Notes: a model not told the origin generated them from the sequence alone. Counted from the first letter of the stretch, positions 1 through 7,839 are shown. The stretch: DNA of 11,017 nucleotides from Strigomonas culicis (GCA_000482145.1 AUXH01000620.1:1-11017); one strand, 5' to 3'. A program made the numbers and translations.

Positions 1-637
1 CGCCTCGCTACGCGCGGCGCGCGAGGCGGCGGCGGCCGCGGCGCTGCGCGAGATGAACTGGGACTTCGTCGAGGCGCAGCTGCGCGGCGCGGCCGCCTAC
101 TACGCGTCCGCGGAGCGCACCGCCGCGCAGGGGCAGCACCGCGCGGCGCGCGAGAAGGCGGCCGCCGCGGCGGCGCTCGGGCGGCTGCGTGATAGCGGCA
201 CGTCCATCGCCGCGGGTGACGCGGTGCACATTGAGGGCGCCGCCAGCGCCGCGGAGCCGAAGAAGGAGAAGGAGACGGAGAAGGAGAAGGAGGAGGGGGC
301 CACGCCGGCACCCGCTGCTGCTGCTGCCGCCGCGGAGACACCGACGGCTGCTGCTGCTGCAGAGGTGCAGCCGGAGGGGGCGGCGGCGGAGGGCCCCACG
401 ACGACGCAGCTGCCGGACGGGACATGGGAGTACCGGTACGCGAACGGCAACCGCACGCTGGTGTGCCCGGACGGCAAACAGGTGTTCGAGTCCGCAGACC
501 TGACGACAACGGTGTTCCCGGATGGTGTGACGACGCTGTTCGAGTACCCCAACAAGATGAGCGTGCTGCAGCGCGCGGACGGGGTGATCGTCACGACGTA
601 CCCAGACGGCACCACGCAAGAGTCGAGGCAGGATTGA
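1..637 (+). CDS. C-terminal part of a TCP10/CPAP-domain protein (SAS-4-like), 5' partial
   Basis: The frame is open from base 2 to a TGA at 635-637, so the gene starts before the window; the ATG at 53 is internal. Numbering from that Met, residues 1-45 are Ala/Arg/Glu-rich and probably helical. Residues about 65-115 are low complexity, with a Lys/Glu run and Ala runs encoded by GCT/GCC repeats. Residues 117-190 form a TCP10-type C-terminal domain. It shows repeated turn motifs: PDG 121-123, ANG 130-132, PDG 139-141, PDG 156-158, PNK 166-168, ADG 175-177 and PDG 184-186, mostly 9 residues apart. This fits the single-sheet beta-hairpin repeat (G-box) known from CPAP/SAS-4, where the domain binds STIL/SAS-5-type partners during centriole or basal body assembly. 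Orthology to SAS-4 is inferred from the domain only; another TCP10-domain protein is possible because the rest of the protein is not visible. Confidence 0.75.
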   Translation, partial: ASLRAAREAAAAAALREMNWDFVEAQLRGAAAYYASAERTAAQGQHRAAREKAAAAAALGRLRDSGTSIAAGDAVHIEGAASAAEPKKEKETEKEKEEGATPAPAAAAAAAETPTAAAAAEVQPEGAAAEGPTTTQLPDGTWEYRYANGNRTLVCPDGKQVFESADLTTTVFPDGVTTLFEYPNKMSVLQRADGVIVTTYPDGTTQESRQD

Positions 638-1015
638 TTGATTGCGTGGCAGGAGCGGTTACTGTGTAATAATCTGTCATTTTTTTTCCTTTCTCGGTTG
701 TGGTGGATTGCGGTGTTGCACTTTGGGAGGGATGGTCCCTTGTTTTTTTTTTAGCTCTACCATATCATAATAACAAGAGTTGCGTGGCCATGCGATGGCG
801 ATGGCACTTTGCAGAGAGGGCGTTGATTACACATAATGCAAGCAAAAACAAAAACAGAAACAAAGAAGAAGTATCAAGTTGAGCGAAACCACGAAACGCG
901 TGGGTGTTTATTTCCGTGTGTCCCCACACACCCAAAGCTCCACCGTGACGCTCTTTTCTCTCTCTTTCTCTACATCTCTTCCACCCCCTAGTGCCTTTTA
1001 CGTTACTGCAATAGA
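638..1015 (+). other. Intergenic spacer between the TCP10-domain gene and the PP2C gene
   Basis: This 378-nt stretch is AT-rich compared with the flanking genes. It holds the 3' UTR of the upstream gene, a T-run at 743-752 followed by an AG at 753-754, an A-rich patch at about 838-876, and the main pyrimidine tract at about 948-989. I see no credible gene in it. Confidence 0.6.
948..991 (+). promoter_or_regulatory. Polypyrimidine tract and probable trans-splice acceptor for the PP2C gene
   Basis: A C/T-dominated tract runs from about 948 to 989 and ends in AG at 990-991. The leader left would be 24 nt, and its first ATG is the gene start at 1016. A second AG at 1013-1014 would leave almost no leader. 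The earlier AG at 753-754 is less likely because several ATGs out of frame with the gene follow it near 790-805. Assignment as a spliced-leader acceptor is inferred from trypanosomatid gene organisation. Confidence 0.65.
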
Positions 1016-1861
1016 ATGCTCCGCTACTGCGTTCTCCTGCGCCGCGCGGCCGGCCGCTGCCACTCTTTACACTTCGGCCACCGCGGCGCGTGCGCCATCC
1101 CGCACCCGGAAAAGGCCTACCGCGGCGGCGAGGATGCCTTTCTCGCCCACCCCAACGCGATCGGCGTCGCGGACGGCGTCGGCGGCTACGCGAGTCAGGG
1201 CGTGGACCCCGCCGTCTACACCCGCAACGTCATGCGCTTCGCGCTCGACGCGGTGAAGGCGGACGACTCCGCGGACGGCCGCCCCGCGCTGGACGTGCTG
1301 AACTACGGGTGGCAGAAGGCGAACGAGGCGCAGCAGCCCGGCGGCTGCCCGGTGGTGCTCGTCACACTCGTGGAGGACACCTTCGCGTCCATTCTCAACT
1401 TAGGCGACTGCGGCGTCGTCGTGCTGCGCGACAGCAAACTGCTCTTCCGCTCCGAGATGCAGCAGCACGGCTTCAACTGCCCCTACCAGCTGCCGGCCGA
1501 CCCGCCGAGCCGCGGCGAACAGGCGCGGCTGCAGCTGCGCGAGGGCGACGTGTTCCTCTGCGCGAGCGACGGCGTCCTGGACAACGTGGAGGTGGATGAA
1601 CTACTGGACGCGATGCGGAAAGTGGACGCGAAGGGGTGCGTGCACGCCGCCACCGCGATCGGCGAGCTCGCCCACAAGCGCGGCCACGACCGGCGCTACG
1701 CCTCGCCCTTCGCGCGCCACGCGGCGGCCGCCGGCTACCGCTACATGGGCGGGAAGCTGGACGATGTCACGGCGCTCGTCGCGAAGGTGACGCGGAGGGA
1801 GGACGCGATGGTGGGCGGCCCCGAGCTGATCTCGGACGTGCTGAAGATACAGCCCAAGTGA
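1016..1861 (+). CDS. PTC7: PP2C-family protein phosphatase, PTC7/PPTC7 type, probably mitochondrial
   Basis: A 281-residue metal-dependent Ser/Thr phosphatase of the PPM family. The Asp/Glu metal-binding set is visible: GGED (37-40), ADGVGG (52-57), NLGD (128-131), SDG (184-186) and the terminal LDDVTAL (248-254). Beyond the general PP2C pattern it matches the PTC7 subgroup specifically: GVDP after the ADGVGG motif, RSEMQQHGFN then PYQL (145-159), and YASPFAR with GGKLDD (228-250). The length is that of a bare catalytic domain. The N-terminus has six Arg among its first 23 residues, few acids and hydrophobic spacing, consistent with a mitochondrial presequence. In yeast and mammals this subgroup acts in mitochondria, where it is linked to coenzyme Q synthesis and mitophagy control; the same role here is inference. 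The start is the first ATG after the proposed acceptor. Confidence 0.9.
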   Translation: MLRYCVLLRRAAGRCHSLHFGHRGACAIPHPEKAYRGGEDAFLAHPNAIGVADGVGGYASQGVDPAVYTRNVMRFALDAVKADDSADGRPALDVLNYGWQKANEAQQPGGCPVVLVTLVEDTFASILNLGDCGVVVLRDSKLLFRSEMQQHGFNCPYQLPADPPSRGEQARLQLREGDVFLCASDGVLDNVEVDELLDAMRKVDAKGCVHAATAIGELAHKRGHDRRYASPFARHAAAAGYRYMGGKLDDVTALVAKVTRREDAMVGGPELISDVLKIQPK

Positions 1862-2083
1862 AGGCGGCGGGGAGGGGCGAGAAACAGCGATGCTTGTTTC
1901 TGCCACGTGGGCGAGCCGGTCGGCCCTTGTTGGTTTTGATGGAGTTGTTTACACTACCACATTTTCGTTGTTTGTGTTTCTTTTTCTTATGGTGTACGTT
2001 CACGCACTTTTGCTTTGTTTCTTGTATTATTCTTTATTATGACCTTGTTTAGCATTCTTCTGCATTGATTGATACCTCCGTTA

Positions 2084-2142
2084 CTTTGCCCTTCCCTCAT
2101 CTCCCCCTTCTTTTCTCTCTTCCTTTTCTGACTCACCAACAG
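2084..2142 (+). promoter_or_regulatory. Polypyrimidine tract and trans-splice acceptor for NOC4
   Basis: A long C/T tract (about 2084-2129) is followed by CACCAACAG, with AG at 2141-2142. The downstream leader (2143-2239) is purine-rich at first and contains no ATG before 2240. A second CT-rich tract (2214-2237) lies just before the start codon but has no AG before the ATG, so it is unlikely to be the acceptor. The 1862-2239 spacer (378 nt) also carries the 3' UTR of the phosphatase gene. Confidence 0.75.
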
Positions 2143-2239
2143 AACAAGTATAAGGATAAGAAGAAGATAAGAAAGCGCGTTGACCACTGTGACATACGAC
2201 CAACAACTACTAGGCCTCCCTCCCTCTCTCTCTTTCATC

Positions 2240-3745
2240 ATGGAAGAAGCGTTTGACGCCGCGCTGCTGCGCTGCGACAAGTGCAAGACCTTTAGCGACC
2301 TGGTGAAGGCCTTCGACGCCCACGTGCGGCCGCTGCTGGAGCGGCAGCTGCGCGCGCCGCTGGTGCGGGAGGTGCGCGACCACATCACACCCGACGAGTG
2401 CTGCCCCGCCACCGCGCAGCTTCGCGCCCACCTCGAGGGCGAGGCGAGCGGCGCCACGGACGACGTCTGGTTCCTGCTGCTGCGCTGCGCGAGCCAGCTG
2501 ATGGAGCGCGAGCGCCACGGCGGCAGCGGCGGCGCCGCTGCGGAGCTGCGCGCGCCGCAGAAGCGGCCGCGCGCGGCGGACGACGCGGACGACGGCGCGC
2601 GGCCGCCGCCGGTGTGCGATGCGACGACGGTGCTGCTCGTGAACTGCTTCGTGCTCTTTAGCAACCGCAGCCTGCCGGACCTCAAGCACCTGACGCTGCG
2701 GTGGTCTTTCCTCAAGAAGGAGAAGGCGCGGGTGGAGTCGAGCGACGACTACGTGAGCGCGAACGTGGCGGAGCGCCGCAAGCTGCTGCTGAGCCACCAC
2801 AGCGTCCTCTCCCTTTTCTCCGAGCGCGCGCACAAGCACTACTTTACAACCGTCTGGATGACCTTCATGTCGAGCGCGGCCGCGACGGCGCTGCACATCC
2901 ACATTCTCTACCGCCTCGGGTCTTTCGTGCTGCGGCACCTGACGAACCCGCTGCTGCTGGCGGACTATCTGACGGACTGCTTCCGCAGCGGCGGCCTTGT
3001 TTCTGTCCTCGCGCTACATGGCCTGTTCCTCCTCATGGTCGACCATGGACTGGAGTACCCGCAGTTCTACCACCAGCTGTACAGCCTCATCACCGCGGAC
3101 AACTTTGCGTCGCGGCACCGGTACGACCTGTTCCGCCTGCTGCACCTGTCCATGACCTCCGTGCGGCTCTCCGCGTACATCGCCGCGAGCGTCATCAAGC
3201 GCGTCGCGCGCGTTGCGCTGCTCGCGCCGGCGCCGACGCTCTACTTTGTGCTGCCCTTCATCCGACAGCTGCTGCAGGCGCACCCGAACTGCCTCGCCCT
3301 CATCCACCGCAGCTCGCGCGAGGCCGTCGTGCCGGAGGAGGAAGCGACGGCGGAGGCGGGGGAAGACACAGAGCGGCCTCTGAAGCGCGCGGCGGCAACA
3401 CCCAACGCGCTCGCGGCGCGGCAGCGCGCCTTGCGCGAAACCGCGCTGCTCTTCGAGGGGAAGGACCCGTTCGTGATGACGGCGACGGACCCCGCCGAGA
3501 CGCACGCACTGCACTCGACGCTGTGGGAGCTCACCGCGCTGGAGCGGCACTTTCTGCCGGCGGTGCCGCTCATGGTCGGCGCCTACGGCAGCACGGCGGA
3601 GGATAAGACACCGCTGCAGTTTGAGAAAAGCTACGCACGGCTCTTCACGTCCGAGGTGACGCGGCCCATCGACAAGAGGCACATGCCGACCGTGGCGTAC
3701 CGGCCACCGGAGATGCCCGCGGCGGACAGCGTGCTGCTTCTGTAG
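2240..3745 (+). CDS. NOC4: NOC4 nucleolar complex protein (CBF/Mak21-type domain), ribosomal small-subunit biogenesis
   Basis: A 501-residue protein. The middle (about 200-358) is the NOC4 signature region of the CBF/Mak21 family: LTNPLLLADYLTDCF (234-248), VLALHGLFLLM with LEYPQFY (256-277), the LFRLLHLSMTSVRLSAYIAASVIKR-type helices (298-321) and VLPFIRQLLQAHPNC (337-351). The C-terminal piece (about 417-445) has the DPAETHALHSTLWEL-type motif and following His/Phe positions that end this domain. Noc4 pairs with Nop14 in the nucleolus and is needed for 40S maturation and export. Two charged low-complexity inserts (about 93-122 and 361-400) interrupt the conserved parts. The ATG at 2240 is chosen because it is the first after the acceptor; the frame is open further upstream, but only from a TTG. 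Length is close to that of homologues. Confidence 0.9.
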   Translation: MEEAFDAALLRCDKCKTFSDLVKAFDAHVRPLLERQLRAPLVREVRDHITPDECCPATAQLRAHLEGEASGATDDVWFLLLRCASQLMERERHGGSGGAAAELRAPQKRPRAADDADDGARPPPVCDATTVLLVNCFVLFSNRSLPDLKHLTLRWSFLKKEKARVESSDDYVSANVAERRKLLLSHHSVLSLFSERAHKHYFTTVWMTFMSSAAATALHIHILYRLGSFVLRHLTNPLLLADYLTDCFRSGGLVSVLALHGLFLLMVDHGLEYPQFYHQLYSLITADNFASRHRYDLFRLLHLSMTSVRLSAYIAASVIKRVARVALLAPAPTLYFVLPFIRQLLQAHPNCLALIHRSSREAVVPEEEATAEAGEDTERPLKRAAATPNALAARQRALRETALLFEGKDPFVMTATDPAETHALHSTLWELTALERHFLPAVPLMVGAYGSTAEDKTPLQFEKSYARLFTSEVTRPIDKRHMPTVAYRPPEMPAADSVLLL

Positions 3746-4094
3746 AGACAGCAGAAGTGGTGACTCCTAAAAAAAAAAAACAGCTCCTTTCGTTTAACGC
3801 ATCTTTTTATGCGCTCCTTCTTTTTTTTAAATAATAATAATAAAAAAGAAAAAAATCATCGTCATGTTAATGCTCGAATAAGGAACCAACAAACAAGGAG
3901 AGTGTCTGTCATCTCTTCTTTACGTCATAGTATGTGACTCTGTTCTATTCTTCTTTTTTTTTTGTAAGCATCCGTTCCATCCTTATTGTTTGTTGTTATG
4001 CTCTTCCACTTTTTTTCTCTGTTCCCCTCCTCTTCTCTCTCCCTCTCTGACCCACAGGTATTGCTACTTCCTGAAGCGCGCTTTGCCAGCATCC
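3746..4094 (+). other. Intergenic spacer with A- and T-tracts between NOC4 and the next gene
   Basis: This 349-nt stretch begins with the NOC4 3' UTR and carries a run of 12 A at 3769-3780, a T-run at 3821-3828, an AAT microsatellite at about 3829-3842 with more A-tracts to 3855, and another T-run at about 3954-3963. It ends in the acceptor of the following gene. No gene is seen. Confidence 0.6.
4005..4057 (+). promoter_or_regulatory. Polypyrimidine tract and trans-splice acceptor for the 4095 gene
   Basis: A nearly pure C/T tract covers about 4005-4048 and is followed by CCCACAG, with AG at 4056-4057. The leader that remains is 37 nt and its first ATG is 4095. The clear acceptor argues against the upstream TTG at 3990 as a start, because that codon would be removed by trans-splicing. 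Confidence 0.75.
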
Positions 4095-5585
4095 ATGTTC
4101 TGCGTGGCGACCGCACTGCGGCGGCTCGGCGCCCGCCCCTCTCCGCTGGCGTCGCCGCTCTGCGTGGCGGCGCGGGCGGCCTCGCAGCAGGCGTCCCCCC
4201 CGGCCTGGATCGAACAGCTGCGGCAGGACGCGAAGAGCGCGGAGAAGTCCATCTCGTACGACATCAAGATTTACAATGAGCTCTCCTGGCGGCGGAAGCG
4301 CTTTACGTTCGACAAGGAGCTGTGGGACCCCGCGAAGATGAGCGGCATCCTGCGCCAGCGCCTATGCCTCGGCGACGAGAACGCGGAGTACACCGTCATT
4401 GGCGAGGCCTTTCCGTTCCCGGACCGCGAGGACTCGCCGGTGATCAACGAGCCGCAGCGCATGTGCACGCTGCTGTGGGACCATAGCAGCCCGACGCCGA
4501 AGATCCTCATCCAGCTCTCGGAGCACTTCCCGCCGCTGCTGTGGCACACCATCAAGCCGACGCTGCCGTCGCTGAAGCGCGTGTTCGGCGAGTTCCTCGA
4601 CGTGGACGCGGCGCACATGAAGCGGTACCTGCCCTACTACGAGGAGGTGCAGCACCGGCTCGAGACGCGGATGGACGAGCGGTTGACCGACACGCTGAGC
4701 CCATCGCACGTGAAGAACCAGTTCATCGAGGACATGCGGCGCCGCGACCCGCGCAGCGTGGAGCTTGACTACCCGCAGGAGCACAGCCTCTTCCTCGGCA
4801 CCTGCGCGCACTTCCGGCTCGTCGAGGACCGCCTCATGAAGGCCAACCCTTTTGTGTTCGGCTGGCCGCTGCTGCTGAGCGACGGCAACGTGCACCTGGA
4901 GGACACGCCGCTGCGCATGGCGGCCTTCCGCACCGTCTTCTCCAAGTCGCTGTTGATGCTGCACACACGCCTGGACCTGCAGGTCGACCACCGCCAGGCG
5001 CACATCCCGGGGCTCGACGACAAGGAGGATCTGCTCCTCGAGATGCCCGTCTTCTGCACCGTGAACTACCCGACGAACACCCGCATGAGCGGCGGCCGGC
5101 CGCTGGTGCAGCGCTTTAACAGCGTGATGGGCACGTCCTACCCGCTGGACATGCCGGTGGATGTGCTCGCCGCCTTCGCGCGGGAGAGCACGGTGAAGGG
5201 CGAGCGGGAGCTGCTGGAGGAGCTGCGCTTTCTCACCGCCGCCGCCGCGAAGGCGCCCGACACGGAACGCGTGTTCCGCGTGTCGGAGGACCAACTGAGC
5301 GCGAACCGCATCGTCGGCCAGCTCGCCTACACGATTGTGTACCTCGCACTTGTGAACTACCCGCGTTTCGTGGAGGACGTCTACGACGTCTACGCGCGCC
5401 ACCCGAGCGATCTTGTGCGCGTGGCGTGCGCGAAGGGGGCGCACATTGTGGAGCGGCAGGACCTGGTCGAGCAGCTCATTGCGGCCGAGCCGGAGGGGCG
5501 GCCGAGGGAGATGCTGCGCCGCACGATGCACCTTGCAGCGGCGGCGGCCGCCACCGATCCGGCATCGGCGCCGCCGCCGTCCTAG
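4095..5585 (+). CDS. Hypothetical protein, probably mitochondrial, helical
   Basis: A 496-residue protein I do not recognise. The N-terminus (1-30) contains four Arg, no acidic residue and many Ala/Leu/Ser, which fits a mitochondrial presequence. After that come charged helical segments (about 36-95), an aromatic-rich stretch (108-182) with LLWDH (126-130) and HFPPLLWHTIKP (144-155), and a mid-part with CAHFRLVEDRLMKANPFVFGWPLLL (residues 237-261). The C-terminal third (about 355-480) looks like paired helices, perhaps HEAT/ARM-like. It ends in an Ala/Pro-rich tail. There are no transmembrane helices and no enzyme motif that I can name. Candidates from context alone would be a subunit of a kinetoplastid mitochondrial RNA-processing or ribosomal assembly, but this is a guess. 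The stop TAG is followed directly by an in-frame TGA. The start is the first ATG after the acceptor. Confidence 0.85.
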   Translation: MFCVATALRRLGARPSPLASPLCVAARAASQQASPPAWIEQLRQDAKSAEKSISYDIKIYNELSWRRKRFTFDKELWDPAKMSGILRQRLCLGDENAEYTVIGEAFPFPDREDSPVINEPQRMCTLLWDHSSPTPKILIQLSEHFPPLLWHTIKPTLPSLKRVFGEFLDVDAAHMKRYLPYYEEVQHRLETRMDERLTDTLSPSHVKNQFIEDMRRRDPRSVELDYPQEHSLFLGTCAHFRLVEDRLMKANPFVFGWPLLLSDGNVHLEDTPLRMAAFRTVFSKSLLMLHTRLDLQVDHRQAHIPGLDDKEDLLLEMPVFCTVNYPTNTRMSGGRPLVQRFNSVMGTSYPLDMPVDVLAAFARESTVKGERELLEELRFLTAAAAKAPDTERVFRVSEDQLSANRIVGQLAYTIVYLALVNYPRFVEDVYDVYARHPSDLVRVACAKGAHIVERQDLVEQLIAAEPEGRPREMLRRTMHLAAAAAATDPASAPPPS

Positions 5586-6302
5586 TGAGTCTTCTTCTTC
5601 ATGCCGATAATAGCAAAAAAGAAAAGGTTGGTTTATCATTCTTACAGTAATACTTTTTTTTTTGTGTGTTGTAACATTTTTTGTTGTTTTCTTTTTGGAT
5701 GGATGAAGTCGCAGCTTTTTTGGTGCTTTTAATAAATACCGTTTTATTCCTAATAATACAACTCAAAGCGAACGAACAAACAAATAAATAAAAAACATGA
5801 TGAGTATATGTATGATAGGAAAGCGAACGAATTGCCCGCGTAAAAATGTATATCTACTTTTTAGCAAGAAAGGAAAAACAACAGATTGCATTCTTCCTCT
5901 TCCCGTTTGCTCCTCTTTAGTTTGTACTATATTTTATTATTTCTTTTTTTTTTATATATATAGAAGTGTGAAGCAGCTCCACGCACTTCATTAACGCTTT
6001 CTTCTTCTTATATCTCTGTCGTTTTATATATTGGACATTTTTTTAGTTTTCCTTCCATCTGCAAAAAAACCATCTAGCAGTGAGAAGAGAGCACAAAAAC
6101 GAAAAACAAAAGCATCAACACCAACAACACCAACTAAAAGAAAAAAACATCGAAACTAGAATTGTACCTCTCAAAGCATAACACGCATTTACACTCAAAC
6201 ACACTCACACACACGACAGCAAATCGCTTAAACAATTAGGATAGCGCAACACCGAAAAGGGGAACCAGGCAAGGACGATTATCCACCACCACGCGAGTAG
6301 CA
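5586..6302 (+). other. Long AT-rich intergenic region (3' UTR, spacer, acceptor, 5' leader)
   Basis: This 717-nt stretch begins with T-rich 3' UTR sequence (T-runs near 5654 and 5678) and has tetranucleotide-like AACG/AACA/AATA repeats at about 5768-5796. A T-run with a TATATATA tail lies at 5944-5961. A pyrimidine-rich zone follows at about 5997-6060, then an A/C-rich ATG-free leader up to 6302. The short frame at 5797-5994 has no codon bias like the real genes, so I see no credible gene here. Confidence 0.6.
5997..6080 (+). promoter_or_regulatory. Pyrimidine-rich zone and probable trans-splice acceptor for the SDR-fold gene
   Basis: T/C-rich sequence from about 5997 to 6060 is followed by CTAGCAG, giving AGs at 6076-6077 and 6079-6080. 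An AG inside the T-run at about 6044 is an alternative. From 6081 the sequence turns A/C-rich and T-poor, and no ATG occurs before 6303, as expected for a leader of about 222 nt. Confidence 0.55.
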
Positions 6303-7733
6303 ATGCCGGAGCGAAAGCCATTCGACCTCGGCGGCATGGTGCGGCTGCGTGTGCAACGATCAGTGCAGAGCCCCCTCTATAGCATCTTCCGCGAGGAGAA
6401 CACGCGCCAGACGTGTGCCGTTGCTGAGGCGAAGGCACACGCCGGTACTTGCGGCGACGACTGCGGTGACCCGCCGCGGCACTTCTGGTCGTCCCTGTGG
6501 CGCGGCGGCGGCGGCGGCGGCGGCGGCCTTGCGCGGCTCCAGACGGACTCCTCCGGCGTGCTCTACTTCCCTGGCCACAACGACGCGACGGCCGAGCTGG
6601 CGCGCGAGGAGGCGGAGGCGGGCCCCGCGCCGGCGTGCGTCGCACTCATCGGCGCAACCGGCTTCTTCAGCAAGTTTCTCGCGGAGCAGTACCTGAACCG
6701 CGGCATCAGCGTCACCGTCATGACGCGGGACATGGAGAAGGCGAAGGCGATTTTCGTGCCGCTCGCGGCGGGCGAACGGCAGCGGCGGCTGGAGGGCGGC
6801 AAGGGCCTCGTGCCGCTCGCGCCGCCCGAGTGCACGCCGCGGCTCGTGGACGACGGCGCGAGCGATGTGGCAGCACCACCAACACCGCCCACACCATCCA
6901 AGGGAGACAACGCGCCGGCGGTGGCGCGGTACCGCTACGAGTGGCAGGTGCTGCGCCCGGCGGGGCCGCCGCGGGCGCGGCAGGTGTCGCTGGAGATCGT
7001 CGCCGGCGACTTCACGGATCCGCAGCACGTTGAGTTCGCGACGCGCCACGCGACGGCGGTGTACTACTTGGCGGCGCTGGTGTCGCCGGACACGTCGCGG
7101 CACTTCATGGACGGCGAGCGCACGCGCTACGGCAGCTTCCTCCGCGCCTTCGACGCCTGCCGCCGCGCGGACGCGCTCTTCATCGCACTGACGCCGCTGT
7201 GGGTGCACGGCTCGTGGCTGTCGCCGGTGTACTGGTACCGCCGGCTGTGCACCCACCCGCCGGGGTACACGCAGGCGGTGCTGCACCGCGAGTGCACGCT
7301 GCTGATGCGGCAGGGCGCTCCGGCGCCGCGCTGCTACCTCGGGCTCGAGGAGGGCGAGGACGAGCCTCCCATGTGGCTCTACTGGTGGCGCATCTGGCGC
7401 TCAACGGAGCTGCCCGCCGACGAGGAGCGGCGCGGCCTCAGCCCCGTGCGCTTCAGTCTCATCCGCTGCGCGGACCTCGTCTACCCCTCGCTGCACGAGC
7501 GTCTCTTTGCCGCGAAGAACAACCGCATCGACGACCAGCTGCACCTGACGACGCTGGACCAGGGCAGCCTCGACGCGCGGCTCGTGGCGAACGTGGTGGT
7601 GAAGGCGGTGTCACTCTGCCGCTCCGTCGTCGAGAGCCGCATCGACCTCGCCGGCGGCCTCCGCGGCGGGGTTGACATGCGCGACACCGCCGCGGTGTAC
7701 GACCTCTTCACAAGCTTCCGCAACGAGTCCTAG
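6303..7733 (+). CDS. Atypical NAD(P)-binding Rossmann protein (extended-SDR / NmrA-like)
   Basis: A 476-residue protein. Residues 112-151 form the first beta-alpha-beta unit of a Rossmann fold: VALIGATGFFSKFLAEQYL followed by GISVTVMTRDMEKAK. The second strand ends in TRD, an arrangement common in atypical SDRs. After a long insert (about 152-225, with a Pro/Thr-rich part) comes LEIVAGDFTDPQHVEFATRH (230-249), the usual GD acidic motif, then AVYYLAALV (252-260). Later FSLIRCADLVYP (384-395) and DARLVANVVVKAV (424-436) resemble the C-terminal part of NmrA-like members. The dinucleotide motif reads GATGFFS, so the third Gly is Ser, and no YxxxK catalytic pair is visible, so this may bind NAD(P) without being a classic dehydrogenase. 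The N-terminal 100 residues are unassigned and include a run of 8 Gly (68-75). A relation to the NDUFA9 branch of complex I is possible but unproven. TAG is followed by an in-frame TGA. Confidence 0.8.
   Translation: MPERKPFDLGGMVRLRVQRSVQSPLYSIFREENTRQTCAVAEAKAHAGTCGDDCGDPPRHFWSSLWRGGGGGGGGLARLQTDSSGVLYFPGHNDATAELAREEAEAGPAPACVALIGATGFFSKFLAEQYLNRGISVTVMTRDMEKAKAIFVPLAAGERQRRLEGGKGLVPLAPPECTPRLVDDGASDVAAPPTPPTPSKGDNAPAVARYRYEWQVLRPAGPPRARQVSLEIVAGDFTDPQHVEFATRHATAVYYLAALVSPDTSRHFMDGERTRYGSFLRAFDACRRADALFIALTPLWVHGSWLSPVYWYRRLCTHPPGYTQAVLHRECTLLMRQGAPAPRCYLGLEEGEDEPPMWLYWWRIWRSTELPADEERRGLSPVRFSLIRCADLVYPSLHERLFAAKNNRIDDQLHLTTLDQGSLDARLVANVVVKAVSLCRSVVESRIDLAGGLRGGVDMRDTAAVYDLFTSFRNES
6504..6527 (+). 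repeat. GGC trinucleotide run encoding eight glycines
   Basis: Eight consecutive GGC codons encode Gly 68-75 of the SDR-fold protein, upstream of the Rossmann domain. Such a run is prone to length change between strains and to assembly error, so its exact length should be treated with care. Confidence 0.9.
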
Positions 7734-7806
7734 TGACGGACCTTCTCCCCTCTTCTTAGGTGTAATCGGTATTCTTCTTTTTGAACTTCGACCGTAGCTA
7801 ACGTTC

Positions 7807-7839
7807 TATATATATAAATGTATATATATATATATATAT
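7807..7839 (+). repeat. TA dinucleotide microsatellite
   Basis: Five TA units (7807-7816), a short AATG break, and nine TA units (7821-7838) lie in the 3' UTR/spacer after the SDR-fold gene. A run of 13 T follows 12 bases later. Confidence 0.9.

Noticed and set aside
700..882. Short + strand frame in the first gap
   Set aside because: It sits in UTR-like sequence with poly-T and A-rich tracts and has unbiased codons.
2180..2239. Upstream TTG start giving NOC4 20 extra residues
   Set aside because: TTG is not expected as a start here; the first ATG after the acceptor is 2240, and the family match begins downstream of it.
2210..2938. 242-codon minus-strand frame opposite NOC4
   Set aside because: It is a shadow frame of the GC-rich NOC4 coding region with no recognisable motif.
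4205..4216. tRNA-like GGATCGAAC sequence on the + strand
   Set aside because: It lies within the coding sequence of the 4095 gene, lacks a complete B box and has no matching A box or acceptor stem.
4362..5639. 425-codon open frame on the minus strand
   Set aside because: It lies entirely opposite the 4095-5585 gene. Its Arg/His/Val-rich, low-complexity product is what the complement of GC-ending codons gives, and it has no acceptor tract on that strand.
5797..5994. Short + strand frame in the 5586-6302 gap
   Set aside because: Its codons lack the GC-ending bias of the real genes, it passes through T-runs and a TA repeat, and no acceptor lies in front of it.
6360..7286. 308-codon minus-strand frame opposite the SDR-fold gene
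   Set aside because: Its composition is an Arg-rich shadow of GC-rich coding DNA. The + strand frame shows a real Rossmann fold.
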